Below are positions 46,879 to 56,509 of a stretch of DNA of 64,000 bases, piece by piece. Within the stretch, counting starts at the first letter, position 1. Every line of letters starts with the position of its first letter. Location: positions 1 to 64,000 of the forward strand of contig UBXG01000012.1 in the NCBI GenBank assembly GCA_900469475.1, written 5' to 3'. The notes under the pieces are model-generated. The model was not told where the DNA came from. It searched no databases and saw only the letters and a list, made by a program, of their open reading frames with translations. The DNA is from Hyphomicrobiales bacterium. Lineage in GTDB: Bacteria; Pseudomonadota; Alphaproteobacteria; Rhizobiales; Rhizobiaceae. The position numbers and the translations under genes are program-made.

Positions 46879-47880
46879 TTATCTCACGGCGATTACGACC
46901 TTGCCTTTGGCGCGGCCGGTCTCGACATAGGCCAGCGCCTCGTTTGTGTTCTGGAACGGGAAGATCCGATCAACAACCACTCTTATGGCCCCCGCCTCTA
47001 TCAAAGAGGCGATCTTGCCGAGCTGTCCGCCGTTCGCGGTCATGAAGAGGAACGAATAGCTGACGCCACGACGTTTTGATTTTCTGCGAATGCCGAAGCT
47101 CAACAGCCGCATGAGCAGCTGAAACAACCATCCGGAACCATTCTGCCTGGCAAACGCCGCGTCCGGTGGACCAGAAATCGAGATGAGCTTCCCGCCCGGC
47201 TTCAGGACACCAAGCGATTTCTCCAGCGTATCCTTGCCAAGGCTGTTCAGCACGACGTCGTAACCCTGCAATACCTTTTCGAAATCATCTTTTTTGTAGT
47301 CGACGACGACGTCGGCTCCGAGGCTTTTGACGAGATCGACATTAGCTGTGCTCGTCGTCGTCGCAACATGCGCTCCAAGGTATTTGGCGAGCTGGATGGC
47401 GACCGTTCCCACGCCACCCGAGCCCGCGTGAATGAGTACCTTTTGCCCCTTCCTCAGTTTTGCCTGCTCGACGAGCGCCTGCCAGGCGGTCAACGCAACG
47501 AGCGGCACCGATGCCGCCTCTTCCATCGTCAGATTCTGCGGCTTGAGCGCTACATCAGCCTCGTTCATCGCGATGAACTCCGCGAACGTGCCGATGCGAT
47601 CGTGGCCCGGACGCGCATAAACTTCGTCACCCGGCTTGAAGCCACGGACACTGGAGCCGACCCGGACGACGACGCCCGCTACATCGTTGCCGAGGATGAG
47701 CGGAAGGCGATAAGGCAGGATGAGCTTGAACTCACCATCTCTGATTTTGGCATCGAGAGGATTCACGCTTGCGCCATGTATCTCCACCATCACATCGTTC
47801 TCTCGCAACTCCGGCACCGGGCTTTCACCGAACCGAAGAGCGCCACCTTTCGCATAGCGATCGATCAGAAATGCTTTCAT
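46879..47880 (-). CDS. NADP-dependent oxidoreductase (quinone reductase-like MDR)
   Basis: Medium-chain dehydrogenase/reductase of 333 residues without structural zinc cysteines, like quinone oxidoreductases. It shows IHAGSGGVGTVAIQLAKYLGA for NADP binding. ATG 47880 (MKAFLIDRY) is the natural start; the open frame continues upstream to 48141 but that part is antisense-like and overlaps the SDR gene. With the SDR gene and the divergent HxlR regulator it forms a small electrophile- or quinone-responsive module (inference). Confidence 0.9.
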   Translation of the reverse strand: MKAFLIDRYAKGGALRFGESPVPELRENDVMVEIHGASVNPLDAKIRDGEFKLILPYRLPLILGNDVAGVVVRVGSSVRGFKPGDEVYARPGHDRIGTFAEFIAMNEADVALKPQNLTMEEAASVPLVALTAWQALVEQAKLRKGQKVLIHAGSGGVGTVAIQLAKYLGAHVATTTSTANVDLVKSLGADVVVDYKKDDFEKVLQGYDVVLNSLGKDTLEKSLGVLKPGGKLISISGPPDAAFARQNGSGWLFQLLMRLLSFGIRRKSKRRGVSYSFLFMTANGGQLGKIASLIEAGAIRVVVDRIFPFQNTNEALAYVETGRAKGKVVIAVR

Positions 47881-47950
47881 GGGACTGACTTCCGTTTCCA
47901 GGGTAGCAAATAGCCGGGCATCGAAGACGCAACATCGGCAATGGAAGTTA

Positions 47951-48766
47951 TCAGGCGGGAAGCCCGTTGAACTTGCGCAGGTTTTTGTCGACGAACGCTT
48001 CCGGCAGAAAACGGCGTATGAAGTGAACCTGCTTTGCGATCTTGCCTGCGGTATAGCGTCTCCTGGGCGATGCGGCGCCGGCGGCTTTGACCACCATGTC
48101 GGCGACCACCTCCGGCGCGTCGCCTCTCTCGACGATCTCACGCATCAGCTTTTCCGCATTGGCGCGAGCTTTATCGTACGCAGAGAGCGGTCGATCCGGC
48201 CGCGTGATATTCTCTTCGAAGGCGGTGCGGGTAACGCCTGGTTCGACGAGGACGACGCGTATGCCTTGCGTGCGGACTTCGTGGTCGAGGGATTCGGAAT
48301 ATCCCTCTAGGGCATGTTTGGTCGATGCATAGAGCGCATTGTAGGGCGCAGGAATCAGTCCCAGGATGGAGCTGATATTGATGATCCTGCCTTTTCTCTG
48401 CCGTCTCATTACAGGCAGGATTGCGTTCGTCATGCGCAGAATGCCGAAAACATTGACATCGAAAAGCGCCCTCGCCTGTGCCACGGAGGATTCCTCGGCG
48501 CCGCCAAGCAATCCAATTCCCGCATTGTTGACGAGCAGATCGATCCTTCCGGCGCGGACCATTATATCATCGACTGCCGCCTGCACGGATTTATCGTCCG
48601 TGACATCACAGACCAGCATCGAAACGCCGTCGGGAGCGTCGGCCAACGGTTTCCGGCTGGTTCCAAATACTTTGTATCCCTCGCGCAGTAGCGCCTGCGC
48701 GGTCACTCGCCCTATACCGGAAGAGGCGCCCGTGACCAGGGCGACGCCGCGTTCTGTCTTACTCAT
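47951..48766 (-). CDS. short-chain dehydrogenase/reductase
   Basis: Classical SDR of 271 residues: NAD(P) site LVTGASSGIGR, NNAG, catalytic Ser in SSILG and YxxxK as YASTK. C-terminal residues resemble oxidoreductases of uncertain substrate. It is divergent from an HxlR regulator with a 89-base shared promoter region and is followed by the quinone reductase-like gene. Confidence 0.9.
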   Translation of the reverse strand: MSKTERGVALVTGASSGIGRVTAQALLREGYKVFGTSRKPLADAPDGVSMLVCDVTDDKSVQAAVDDIMVRAGRIDLLVNNAGIGLLGGAEESSVAQARALFDVNVFGILRMTNAILPVMRRQRKGRIINISSILGLIPAPYNALYASTKHALEGYSESLDHEVRTQGIRVVLVEPGVTRTAFEENITRPDRPLSAYDKARANAEKLMREIVERGDAPEVVADMVVKAAGAASPRRRYTAGKIAKQVHFIRRFLPEAFVDKNLRKFNGLPA

Positions 48767-48811
48767 CGGTCTTCGCTTTCATTTTCACGTGGAATATCGA
48801 TGAACATTCTG

Positions 48812-48832
48812 TTACTATCAAATTAGTAGTAA
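48812..48832. promoter_or_regulatory. HxlR-type operator between SDR and hxlR genes
   Basis: Inverted repeat TTACTA-N9-TAGTAA in the shared promoter region. A second CACTATCAAA (48835-48844) matches the ACTATCAAA arm (48814-48822). The sites are between the divergent genes, as expected of a self-regulated HxlR protein. Confidence 0.5.
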
Positions 48833-48855
48833 GTCACTATCAAAAAGATATCGAC

Positions 48856-49287
48856 ATGAAGAATCTTTCGAAGCAGCCATGTCTGATCGCCCGCAGCCTC
48901 GCGCTGGTGGGCGATGCGTGGAGCATGCTGATCATGCGGGATGCCCATGCGGGGCTCACCCGCTTTGACGAGTTTCGCAAGAGTCTCGGCATCGCACCGA
49001 CGATGCTGACCGCTCGGCTATCCGCGCTCACAGAAGATGGCCTGCTGGAGAAACGCCGCTACTCCGAGCGGCCTCCGCGTGATGAATATGTGCTGACGGC
49101 GGCTGGTCAGGATTTTCTGCCGGTCCTGTTTGCAATCGGGGCATGGGGGCGCAAGCATCGCCCAAGCGACGGTGTGACCCGTTTCTTCGACGCTGAAACT
49201 GGAACAGAGATCGATGCCGTCACGATTGACCGTGCGACGGGGGCTCCCATCGGAACGCGCCGGATCCGCATTGCCGGGCCGGAATGA
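48856..49287 (+). CDS. HxlR-family transcriptional regulator
   Basis: Winged-helix regulator of 143 residues with a family N-terminal Cys (Cys9, KQPCLIARSLALVGDAWS) that can be redox or electrophile sensing, and the wing YSERPPRDEYVLT. It probably controls the divergent SDR and oxidoreductase genes. No terminator separates it from the convergent YgjP gene, 100 bases away. Confidence 0.92.
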   Translation: MKNLSKQPCLIARSLALVGDAWSMLIMRDAHAGLTRFDEFRKSLGIAPTMLTARLSALTEDGLLEKRRYSERPPRDEYVLTAAGQDFLPVLFAIGAWGRKHRPSDGVTRFFDAETGTEIDAVTIDRATGAPIGTRRIRIAGPE

Positions 49288-49387
49288 ACCGTTCCCGGGC
49301 ACGAGGAGCAGAGGTCTTGCTCGTGTAACATACCGCTATCGGCTCACAGCGGAGTTTGAGCGCCTTCGATCGACCCAAACATCATGT

Positions 49388-50149
49388 TCAATCAAAATCG
49401 ATCGCGTGCAGCTGGCTGCCATGGCGCTTCAACCAGGCCTTGGCCTCGTCCATGTTGGGGCAGAGCTTGCGGCAGAGCGCCCAGAAGCGAGGCCCATGGT
49501 TCATCTCGCGCAAGTGCGCGACCTCATGGGCGGCGAGGTAATCGATGACCAGTGGCGGCGCCATGACGATGCGCCAGGAGAAGCTCAGGTTCCCTTGCGA
49601 GGAGCAGGAGCCCCACCGGCTGCGGGTATCCTTCATAGCGATTGACGTGACGGTGGCGCGGATGGATTTGGCGTGGACAGCGACAAGCTTTTCCAGATCG
49701 GCGCGCGCCTCCTTCTTGAGGAAAGTGGCGATGCGGCGGCCGGCATGTTCCGGCAGGCCGCTGACGCGCAGAACAGGCATGCCCTCAATGGTAATGGCTT
49801 CGGTGAGGCCGCGCAGGGTTCCGGTATGCTCGATCCGGTGACGCACGCCGCGCAGGAGGATTTCGCTGCCACTGCGCAGGCTGCCATCGGCCGCGAATTT
49901 CGCGAGCTTCGTCAGTAGCCAACCCTGATGCCGATCGAGGAAGGCATTGACCTCGCGTGCCGCCAACCCACGTGGAATGGTCATCTTCAGCGACCGCCCG
50001 CCGGGCTCGATCCTGAGCGTGATGCGCGTTGCGCGCTCGTGCTGGCGGATCGTCAGCGGCATCAGCCGGCCGGCGACCTCGAGGGTGCGCGTTTCCGGCG
50101 CGGGCGGCTTAGCCGGCTGTTTGCGGGATCTGGAGAGCAGCGGAAACAT
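49388..50149 (-). CDS. YgjP-like (DUF45/M48-type) metallopeptidase
   Basis: 253-residue protein with zinc-ligand motif HEVAH (208-212) and a further His at 218 (MNHGPRFW), plus RSRWGSCSS and LSFSWRIVMAP signatures of the YgjP/SprT-like family. The substrate is unknown. The first 30 residues are basic and proline-rich and not a signal peptide. Confidence 0.88.
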   Translation of the reverse strand: MFPLLSRSRKQPAKPPAPETRTLEVAGRLMPLTIRQHERATRITLRIEPGGRSLKMTIPRGLAAREVNAFLDRHQGWLLTKLAKFAADGSLRSGSEILLRGVRHRIEHTGTLRGLTEAITIEGMPVLRVSGLPEHAGRRIATFLKKEARADLEKLVAVHAKSIRATVTSIAMKDTRSRWGSCSSQGNLSFSWRIVMAPPLVIDYLAAHEVAHLREMNHGPRFWALCRKLCPNMDEAKAWLKRHGSQLHAIDFD

Positions 50150-50189
50150 GAGGCAGTTTTATATGATTCGCAGGAATTTCTGGCAAAGA

Positions 50190-50217
50190 AAAACCGGCAT
50201 CGGATGATGCCGGTTTT
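50190..50217 (-). terminator. intrinsic terminator of the DUF2852 gene
   Basis: AAAACCGGCAT, 6-base loop, ATGCCGGTTTT. It is symmetric and lies 22 bases past the DUF2852 stop. Confidence 0.75.
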
Positions 50218-50238
50218 GACCTCGTGACGGAACTTCCG

Positions 50239-50679
50239 TCACGGCGTCTGGAATTCAGTCGGCGAGCCGCCATTGTCGTTGCGCTTGACGTTGTTGCGCT
50301 CGCGCATGAAACGGTCGAACTCTTCCTGGTCCTTGGCACGGCGCAGTTCGCGGGCATAGGAGTCGAATTCGGCGCGCATCTCATCCAGCTTGCGGCGTTC
50401 CTGCTCGAGGCGCTCAAGCTCTGCCCGGCGCCAGTCGTCGAAGGCGACGTTGCCGGTCGAGGAGAAAGAGTGGCGATGACGATTGCGATGACGTCCGCAG
50501 CCAGCAAACATGCCGTCAGTCCTTTCGTTCACATCCCGTTTGAATTCCCGCAAACGTTCTCCGAAGAGAATATAGGCGAGCATGGCGAAACCCAGCGGCC
50601 AGAAGACCACGAAGCCAAGCACCATCAGGGCAATAGTAGCCGGAGTCCAATCCGGGCGAAGCAATGCAGATTGATTCAT
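50239..50679 (-). CDS. DUF2852 domain membrane protein
   Basis: 146 residues, with two short hydrophobic stretches (about 11-38, ALMVLGFVVFWPLGFAMLAY) and a cytoplasmic-looking coiled C-terminal half rich in Glu and Arg. DUF2852 proteins occur in rhizobia with no defined role. ATG 50679 (MNQSALL) is preferred over 50697. The 323-base gap upstream (50680-51002) holds only weak hairpins such as GAACGG-N5-CCGTTC at 50943-50959 and GACCG-ATA-CCGGTC near 50713; no gene is visible there. Confidence 0.82.
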   Translation of the reverse strand: MNQSALLRPDWTPATIALMVLGFVVFWPLGFAMLAYILFGERLREFKRDVNERTDGMFAGCGRHRNRHRHSFSSTGNVAFDDWRRAELERLEQERRKLDEMRAEFDSYARELRRAKDQEEFDRFMRERNNVKRNDNGGSPTEFQTP

Positions 50680-51002
50680 TGTCAGGTATCCTCGCACGGC
50701 GCATCGCCCCTCGACCGATACCGGTCAATGGTCAGGCTTCTGCGCGGTTTTTAAAGCTCTACCTGCATCTCAGCGCGTTCCAAGGACGCGCGGCGCGGTA
50801 AACGGCCCGATCATCTCTGCGGTACCGCTGCAATCGAGATGGTAACCTCTTCGTGAGGCTTCAATGGGATCGCCAGGCGGAATCGGACAAGTACTTGAAT
50901 CAGTGCGGATAATTCAACAAAAGCTAATAGTTTGCACAGCAGGAACGGTTCGGCCGTTCAACAACGCTCCGAACTGCTCCATCTATCTGATTTTATTTAA
51001 TT

Positions 51003-52280
51003 TCAGGCGGACTTTCCGCCCTTGATGACGCGCTTGACGACCGACCGACCGGTACGGGTATGCTCGCGGGTGAAGGCGAGGATGCGCGGCGCGATCTCGC
51101 GGCGGAAGCGCGAGCCGTTGAAGACGCCGTAATGGCCGACATCCGGCTGCAGATAGTGCATGCGCATATGGTCGGGGATATTGGTACAGATGGTCTGTGC
51201 CGCATGCGTCTGGCCGACGCCGGAAATATCGTCGTTTTCACCTTCGACGGTTAGAAGCGCGACGTTGCGGATGGCGGAGGGATCGACGCGCTCGCCGCGA
51301 TGCATGAGCTCGCCCTTGGGCAGCGCGTGTTTGATGAAGACCTGATCGACCGTCTGCAGATAGAACTCCGCCGTCAGATCCATGACAGCCAGATATTCGT
51401 CATAGAAATCGCGGTGCTTCTCGGCCGGCTCGCCGTCATTCTTGACGAGGTGCACGAAGAAGTCCTTGTGGGCGATCATATGGCGGTCGAGGTTCATCGA
51501 CATGAAACCGGAAAGCTGCAGGAAGCCGGGATAGACGGGCCGCATGAAACCCGGCTGCGGCCAGGGCACGTTCATGACGACGTTGTCGGCAAACCATTCC
51601 AGCGGCTTCTCCTTGGCAAGCTGGTTGACGGCAGTCGGATTGATGCGGGTATCGATCGGGCCACCCATCAGCGTCATGGATGAGGGCGCCAAGCGATCGC
51701 CCGCCGCTTCCATCACGGCAGCTGCGGCCAGAACCGGCACCGAGGGCTGGCAGACAGCGACGACATGCGTATCCGGGCCGAGGTGGTGCAACATCTCGAT
51801 GACGTAATCGATATAATCCTCCAGATCGAAGGTGCCCTCTGTCATCGGCACCATACGCGCATCAATCCAGTCGCTGATGTAGACGTCAGCACCCGGCAGT
51901 AGGGCTTCCACGGTGCCGCGCAGCAGCGTCGCATAGTGGCCGGACATCGGCGCGACGATCAGAATGCGGGGATCGGCGCCATGACCGGCGGGCAGGCTGC
52001 GCTCGAAATGGATGAGATTGCAGAAGGGCTTCTTCCAGACGATCTTTTCGTGCACGGAAACCGTCTTGCCGTCGATCTGCGTCTCATTGAGACCGAATTC
52101 CGGCTTGCCGTAGCGCCGGGTCGTGCGCTCGAAAACCTCGAGGCTCGCCGTCAAGGTGCGGCCGAACACGGTATGAGAGAGGGGATTAAGAGGATTGGCG
52201 TAGGCCAGGCGCATCATGTCCGCCGCGGCGCGAAAAGGGGCGAGAGCGGCATGATTGAGTTCATAAAACTGATAAAACAT
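51003..52280 (-). CDS. phaZ: intracellular polyhydroxyalkanoate depolymerase
   Basis: Alpha/beta-hydrolase of 425 residues that mobilises PHB granules. Instead of a Ser lipase box it has VCQPSVP with the nucleophile at about Cys177, matching PhaZa1 of Ralstonia. No export signal is present. It releases carbon for growth that can flow through glcB and pckA in this window. Confidence 0.92.
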   Translation of the reverse strand: MFYQFYELNHAALAPFRAAADMMRLAYANPLNPLSHTVFGRTLTASLEVFERTTRRYGKPEFGLNETQIDGKTVSVHEKIVWKKPFCNLIHFERSLPAGHGADPRILIVAPMSGHYATLLRGTVEALLPGADVYISDWIDARMVPMTEGTFDLEDYIDYVIEMLHHLGPDTHVVAVCQPSVPVLAAAAVMEAAGDRLAPSSMTLMGGPIDTRINPTAVNQLAKEKPLEWFADNVVMNVPWPQPGFMRPVYPGFLQLSGFMSMNLDRHMIAHKDFFVHLVKNDGEPAEKHRDFYDEYLAVMDLTAEFYLQTVDQVFIKHALPKGELMHRGERVDPSAIRNVALLTVEGENDDISGVGQTHAAQTICTNIPDHMRMHYLQPDVGHYGVFNGSRFRREIAPRILAFTREHTRTGRSVVKRVIKGGKSA

Positions 52281-52501
52281 GGGGCTTTACCTTTCGTGAT
52301 GCGGGGCATCCGGCCGCGCAAATCACCTAAATCATTGAAGCGCACGTGTCTTGCGTGTCGCTGCCTTCACTGCGGCGCTCCTCCGGTCGCGCGGTGCAGC
52401 AGGATAATGACGGCTCCTCGGGCGCGATCCTCATCCTTCCTATAATCCAACCTAGCAGTTTTTGCTGCAGAGCAACATAACTACAATTGGTTCTTATCTA
52501 T

Positions 52502-52530
52502 AAAAAACGCCGGAGAATCGCTTCCCCGGC
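52502..52530 (-). terminator. intrinsic terminator of the FAH-family gene
   Basis: On the minus strand GCCGG-GGAA, 4-base loop, TTCT-CCGGC followed by GTTTTTT. The rest of the 286-base gap up to phaZ shows no gene. Confidence 0.75.
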
Positions 52531-52566
52531 ATCAAGAATGATCTCGAAAGGTTAAAGTTCCTGAGC

Positions 52567-53409
52567 TCAGGCATCGGCGAGGAAAGTCTGGCGTTGGGTG
52601 CCAAGGCCTTCCATGCCGAGCTCGACGACATCGCCCGGCTTCAAATACTGCGGCGGCTTCATGCCCATGCCGACGCCGGGAGGCGTGCCGGTGGAGATGA
52701 CATCGCCCGGGTGCAGCGACATGAACTGGCTGAGATAGGAGACAAGGTAGGCAACACCATAGACCATGGTCCTGGTCGAGCCATTCTGCATCATCTTGCC
52801 GTTGACTTTCAGCCACATGCCGAGATTCTGCGGATCGGCAATCTCGTCCTTGGTGACGAGCCAGGGGCCGATCGGGCCGAAGGTGTCGCAGGACTTGCCC
52901 TTGGTCCACTGTCCCGAGCGCTCGGTCTGAAAGGCACGCTCGGAGACATCGTGGGAAACGCAGTAACCGGCGACATAATCAAGCGCATCGGCTTCGCTGA
53001 CATATTTCGCCTTCTTGCCGATGATGACGCCGAGCTCGACTTCCCAGTCGGTCTTTTCAGAACCGCGCGGGATCAGCACATTGTCGTTCGGGCCGACGAT
53101 AGCAGAGCTTGCCTTCATGAAGATGATCGGCTCCGGCGGTACGGTGGCGCCGGTTTCGGCAGCATGGTCGGAGAAGTTCAGGCCGATGCAAATGAACTTG
53201 CCGGTGCCGGCAACGCAAGCACCGAGGCGGCCTTCCGGCAACTCGGGCAGGCTCTTCGGATCGAGGGCCGCAATCTTTGCCAGACCTGCCGGCGAAATCG
53301 CCTCGCCGCCGATATCGGCGACATGGGCGGAGAGATCGCGGATCTTGCCGTCGCTATCCAGAAGCGCCGGCTTTTCCTTGCCGACTTCGCCAACACGCAA
53401 CAGTTTCAT
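52567..53409 (-). CDS. fumarylacetoacetate hydrolase family protein
   Basis: 280 residues of the FAH C-terminal fold: metal-binding PEPIIF, DWEVELGVIIG and STGTPPGVG. Close to ureidoglycolate lyase and 2-hydroxyhepta-2,4-diene-1,7-dioate isomerase-type enzymes; the exact substrate cannot be chosen from sequence. Neighbours give no pathway clue. Confidence 0.88.
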   Translation of the reverse strand: MKLLRVGEVGKEKPALLDSDGKIRDLSAHVADIGGEAISPAGLAKIAALDPKSLPELPEGRLGACVAGTGKFICIGLNFSDHAAETGATVPPEPIIFMKASSAIVGPNDNVLIPRGSEKTDWEVELGVIIGKKAKYVSEADALDYVAGYCVSHDVSERAFQTERSGQWTKGKSCDTFGPIGPWLVTKDEIADPQNLGMWLKVNGKMMQNGSTRTMVYGVAYLVSYLSQFMSLHPGDVISTGTPPGVGMGMKPPQYLKPGDVVELGMEGLGTQRQTFLADA

Positions 53410-53541
53410 GGATTTTCCTTCCCTGCATTTTCAAAGACGAGATCGATGACGTCATATATGAACGAGTTATTCACCAGTGTCATCAATCGATTTCCGAAAG
53501 CCTAGCATGGCTCGGCCCTCCGCGCTGGAAAAACAGCTTTT

Positions 53542-54960
53542 CTAGTTCGGGGATAATGACCTGGCGATTTCGACGATGACGTCAAAGGCCGTATTGATGT
53601 CTTCGGCCGTCGCCTCGAACTGACCGGCCTGGAAGCGGATGACCAGCCGGCCGCCGACACGGGTCTGCGTCAGATAGATGCGGCCGTCATTGTTGATGGC
53701 GTTGAGTAGTCGCTGCGTATGCTGTTCCTGATCGACCCCCGCGGGCGCCTTATGATCGAAGGAGAACAGCGACAGGAACGGTTCGGTGACAACCTCGAAA
53801 TCCGGCTCTGCAGCTAGGCGCACCGCCAGATTCTGCGACCAGGATACATGGTTGCGGATCATCGTGCGCAATCCTTCCAGGCCGTGATAGCGCAACAAAA
53901 ACCAGAGCTTCAGCGCACGGAAGCGGCGGCCGAGCGGCACGGACCATTCCGAGTAATTAATGATGCCATCGTGGCCGTGCGTGCGCAGATATTCGGGCTG
54001 GATCGCCAGCGTGCGGACCAGCGTCTCCGGCTCACGAACGAACTGGACGGAGCAATCAAATTGCGCGCCGAGCCATTTATGCGGGTTGAAGACGACGGAA
54101 TCGGCCTGTTCGACGCCTTGCCACAGAGTGCGGAATTCCGGGCAGATCATCGCCGAGCCAGCCCATGCGGCATCGACATGGACATAGAGCCCATGCGCAT
54201 GGGCGACCTCAACCACGGCGGCGATATCGTCGCAGGCACCGACGCTGGTGCCGCCGACGCAGGCGATGACGCCGCCCGGCAGCAAACCGGCAGCGCGATC
54301 ACGCTCGATCGCCTCGGCAAGCGCCTTCGGATCCATGGCCTTGTTGGGACCGCTGGTGGGAATCCGCACCAGATTATCCTCGCCGACGCCTGATATCCAG
54401 ATGGCCCGGTCGATGGAGGTATGGACCTGATCTGTCGAATAGATGCGCACTGCCTTGTTGGCCGCAAGCCCGCTTTTGTTGCCCTGCCAGTCCAGCGCTC
54501 TTTCGCGCATGACCAGCACAGCCGCAAGGGTCGCGGTCGAGGCGGAATCCTGAATGACGCCGGTGAAGGTTTTAGGCAGGCCGAGCGCCTGGCGCAGCCA
54601 GTCAACGACCTTCGTTTCAAGTTCGGTCGCGGAAGGCGATGTCTGCCAGAGCATACATTGCGCGGCGATGGCGCTGACCAGATATTCGGCAACCACCGAA
54701 ACGGGAGCGGCATTGGCGGGGAAATAGGCGAAAAAGCGCGGGTGCTGCCAATGCGTCATGCCGGGCACCAGGATATCCTCAAAATCCTTGAAGATATCCT
54801 CCATGGCTTCGCCCGTTTCCGGTGGAGAATCGGCGATATGAGCCGCAATCTCGCCCGGCGCCATCTTCGCCCGGACCGGCCTGTCGCGAAGCGACGCACG
54901 ATAATCCGCGCCCCAATTGGCCGCCTTCTCCGACCACTGCCGAAACTGCTCCCAATCCAT
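53542..54960 (-). CDS. PLP-dependent decarboxylase (aromatic amino acid type)
   Basis: 472 residues of the group II decarboxylase family. The PLP lysine is Lys295 (NPHKWLG), with DAAWAG (Asp263) as the cofactor contact. It looks like aromatic-L-amino-acid decarboxylase, but the substrate may be any aromatic amino acid. ATG 54960 follows GGAGGATC; the longer frame to 55053 has no ribosome site. Confidence 0.9.
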   Translation of the reverse strand: MDWEQFRQWSEKAANWGADYRASLRDRPVRAKMAPGEIAAHIADSPPETGEAMEDIFKDFEDILVPGMTHWQHPRFFAYFPANAAPVSVVAEYLVSAIAAQCMLWQTSPSATELETKVVDWLRQALGLPKTFTGVIQDSASTATLAAVLVMRERALDWQGNKSGLAANKAVRIYSTDQVHTSIDRAIWISGVGEDNLVRIPTSGPNKAMDPKALAEAIERDRAAGLLPGGVIACVGGTSVGACDDIAAVVEVAHAHGLYVHVDAAWAGSAMICPEFRTLWQGVEQADSVVFNPHKWLGAQFDCSVQFVREPETLVRTLAIQPEYLRTHGHDGIINYSEWSVPLGRRFRALKLWFLLRYHGLEGLRTMIRNHVSWSQNLAVRLAAEPDFEVVTEPFLSLFSFDHKAPAGVDQEQHTQRLLNAINNDGRIYLTQTRVGGRLVIRFQAGQFEATAEDINTAFDVIVEIARSLSPN

Positions 54961-55024
54961 GACGATCCTCCCTGCTCCATCGGACGAGGCGGACCTTAGA
55001 CCGGTTTCGATACTCGGTCGAGTA

Positions 55025-55978
55025 TCAGAAAAGCTCGTCCAGCGCCGGCCCAAGCGGCACGATGCCGGTGGGATTGAGCGTCGAAATCGAGTAGTAGCCG
55101 CGCTTGATATGATCGAAATTCACGGTCTCGGCAACACCTGGCCAGTCGAACATCCGGCGGCAGAAGGACTGGAGGTTGGCATAGTCCGACAGCCGGCGAA
55201 GATTGCATTTGAACAGGCCGTGATAGGCGACATCGAAACGGACGAGGGTGACGAAGAGCCTGATATCGCTTTCCGTTGGATTGGCGCCAAAGAGGAAATC
55301 CCTGCCCTCCAGCTCGGTTTCGATCTGATCAAGGCAATCGAAGACCTCGCTGAAGGCTTCTTCATAGGCGATCTGCGTCGTGGCGAAGCCCGTGCGATAG
55401 ACGCCATTATTGAGAGCGGGATAGATCCGGGCATTGAAACTGTCGATTTCATCCCGCTTACCGACCGGATAGAGATCAATGTCCTTGCGGGCAAGATCGC
55501 CAAAGCCGTCATTCAGCATGCGTAGAATATCGGAGGATTCGTTGTTGACGATCGTGCCCTTCTGCTTGTCCCATAGGACCGGTACGGTGGCGCGGCCAGT
55601 AAACGTCGGATCAGCCTTGGTATAGATCTCATGCATGTAGCTGGCGCCGTTTATCGGATCGTTCGTCGCACCGGGATAGTCGCCAAACTGCCAGCCCTGC
55701 TTGGACAACACGGGTTCGACGATGGAAACGGAAATGACCTCTTTCAGACCCTTCAGCTTGCGGCCAATCAGGGTACGTGAAGCCCAGGGGCAGATCAGAG
55801 CGACGTAAAGATGATAGCGGCCGGCCTCTGCTTTGAAACCGCCGTCACCCGTCGGTCCTGCACGACCATCGGGCGTGACCCAGTTGCGGAAGCTCGAAAT
55901 CTGGCGAACGAAACCGCCCTTCTCATCCTTGGCCTGGACCGGCTGCCAATCCTCAGTCCATTTTCCATTTACCAGCAA
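55025..55978 (-). CDS. glutathionyl-hydroquinone reductase (ECM4/YqjG, Xi-class GST)
   Basis: 317-residue thioredoxin-fold enzyme. The active-site Cys63 lies in LICPWASR, the Xi-class signature; the C-terminal RGYYSI, NPTGIVPLGP segment is also typical. It reduces glutathionyl-hydroquinones. It is divergent from the DUF2218 gene. Confidence 0.93.
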   Translation of the reverse strand: MLVNGKWTEDWQPVQAKDEKGGFVRQISSFRNWVTPDGRAGPTGDGGFKAEAGRYHLYVALICPWASRTLIGRKLKGLKEVISVSIVEPVLSKQGWQFGDYPGATNDPINGASYMHEIYTKADPTFTGRATVPVLWDKQKGTIVNNESSDILRMLNDGFGDLARKDIDLYPVGKRDEIDSFNARIYPALNNGVYRTGFATTQIAYEEAFSEVFDCLDQIETELEGRDFLFGANPTESDIRLFVTLVRFDVAYHGLFKCNLRRLSDYANLQSFCRRMFDWPGVAETVNFDHIKRGYYSISTLNPTGIVPLGPALDELF

Positions 55979-56139
55979 GGCTCTGTCTCCGCTCGCACGC
56001 GTTCATATAGGGGCGGAGCATAGCGGAACAGAATTTCACTGGAATAACGCAAACTTGAAACAGACTGTCTACCTGGCGAATGCAGATGCCTCTATGTATC
56101 AAATGACGCGTTTGCGATCAGGTTTATCGGAGAAATCCC

Positions 56140-56430
56140 ATGGCGACATCCGTTTCCAACGTCAGGACCGACCATGCCAGCCGCTATCTCCAGCAGCTCT
56201 GCAAGCATTGGAGCCATCGCTTCAGCGTGGAATTCGATGCGGCTGCCGGCAGGGTGCCGTTCGGCGCGGAAAACTTCCTCGATCTGGCGGCCGAACCCGG
56301 CAACCTCGTCATGACGCTGACGGTCGAGAAGCCCGAAGACCTCGAGCGCATGCAGAACGTCGTTGCCGACCACCTCAAGCGCTTCGCCTTCCGCGAGGAG
56401 CTCGACGTAAGCTGGGCTGCTCGAATTTAA
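56140..56430 (+). CDS. DUF2218 domain protein
   Basis: Cytoplasmic 96-residue protein with the family pattern RYLQQLCKHW and HLKRFAFREEL. DUF2218 proteins are small and uncharacterised, sometimes near iron or siderophore genes; none are seen here. It precedes a nitroreductase by 79 bases. Confidence 0.85.
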   Translation: MATSVSNVRTDHASRYLQQLCKHWSHRFSVEFDAAAGRVPFGAENFLDLAAEPGNLVMTLTVEKPEDLERMQNVVADHLKRFAFREELDVSWAARI

Positions 56431-56509
56431 GTTTTCATCCGCTATTTATAACCAGCCAACGGCCAGTTTCGATCGCCTGCGGCAAATGCTCTCTAAGGAA
56501 GAAGCCCTC

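Noticed and set aside
47881..48141. Upstream extension of the oxidoreductase frame
   Set aside because: It overlaps the 3' end of the SDR gene and gives a low-complexity Arg/Ser/Cys-rich sequence, while ATG 47880 gives the standard N-terminus.
50943..50959. GAACGG-N5-CCGTTC hairpin downstream of phaZ
   Set aside because: There is no T-run on the phaZ strand, so it is not called a terminator.
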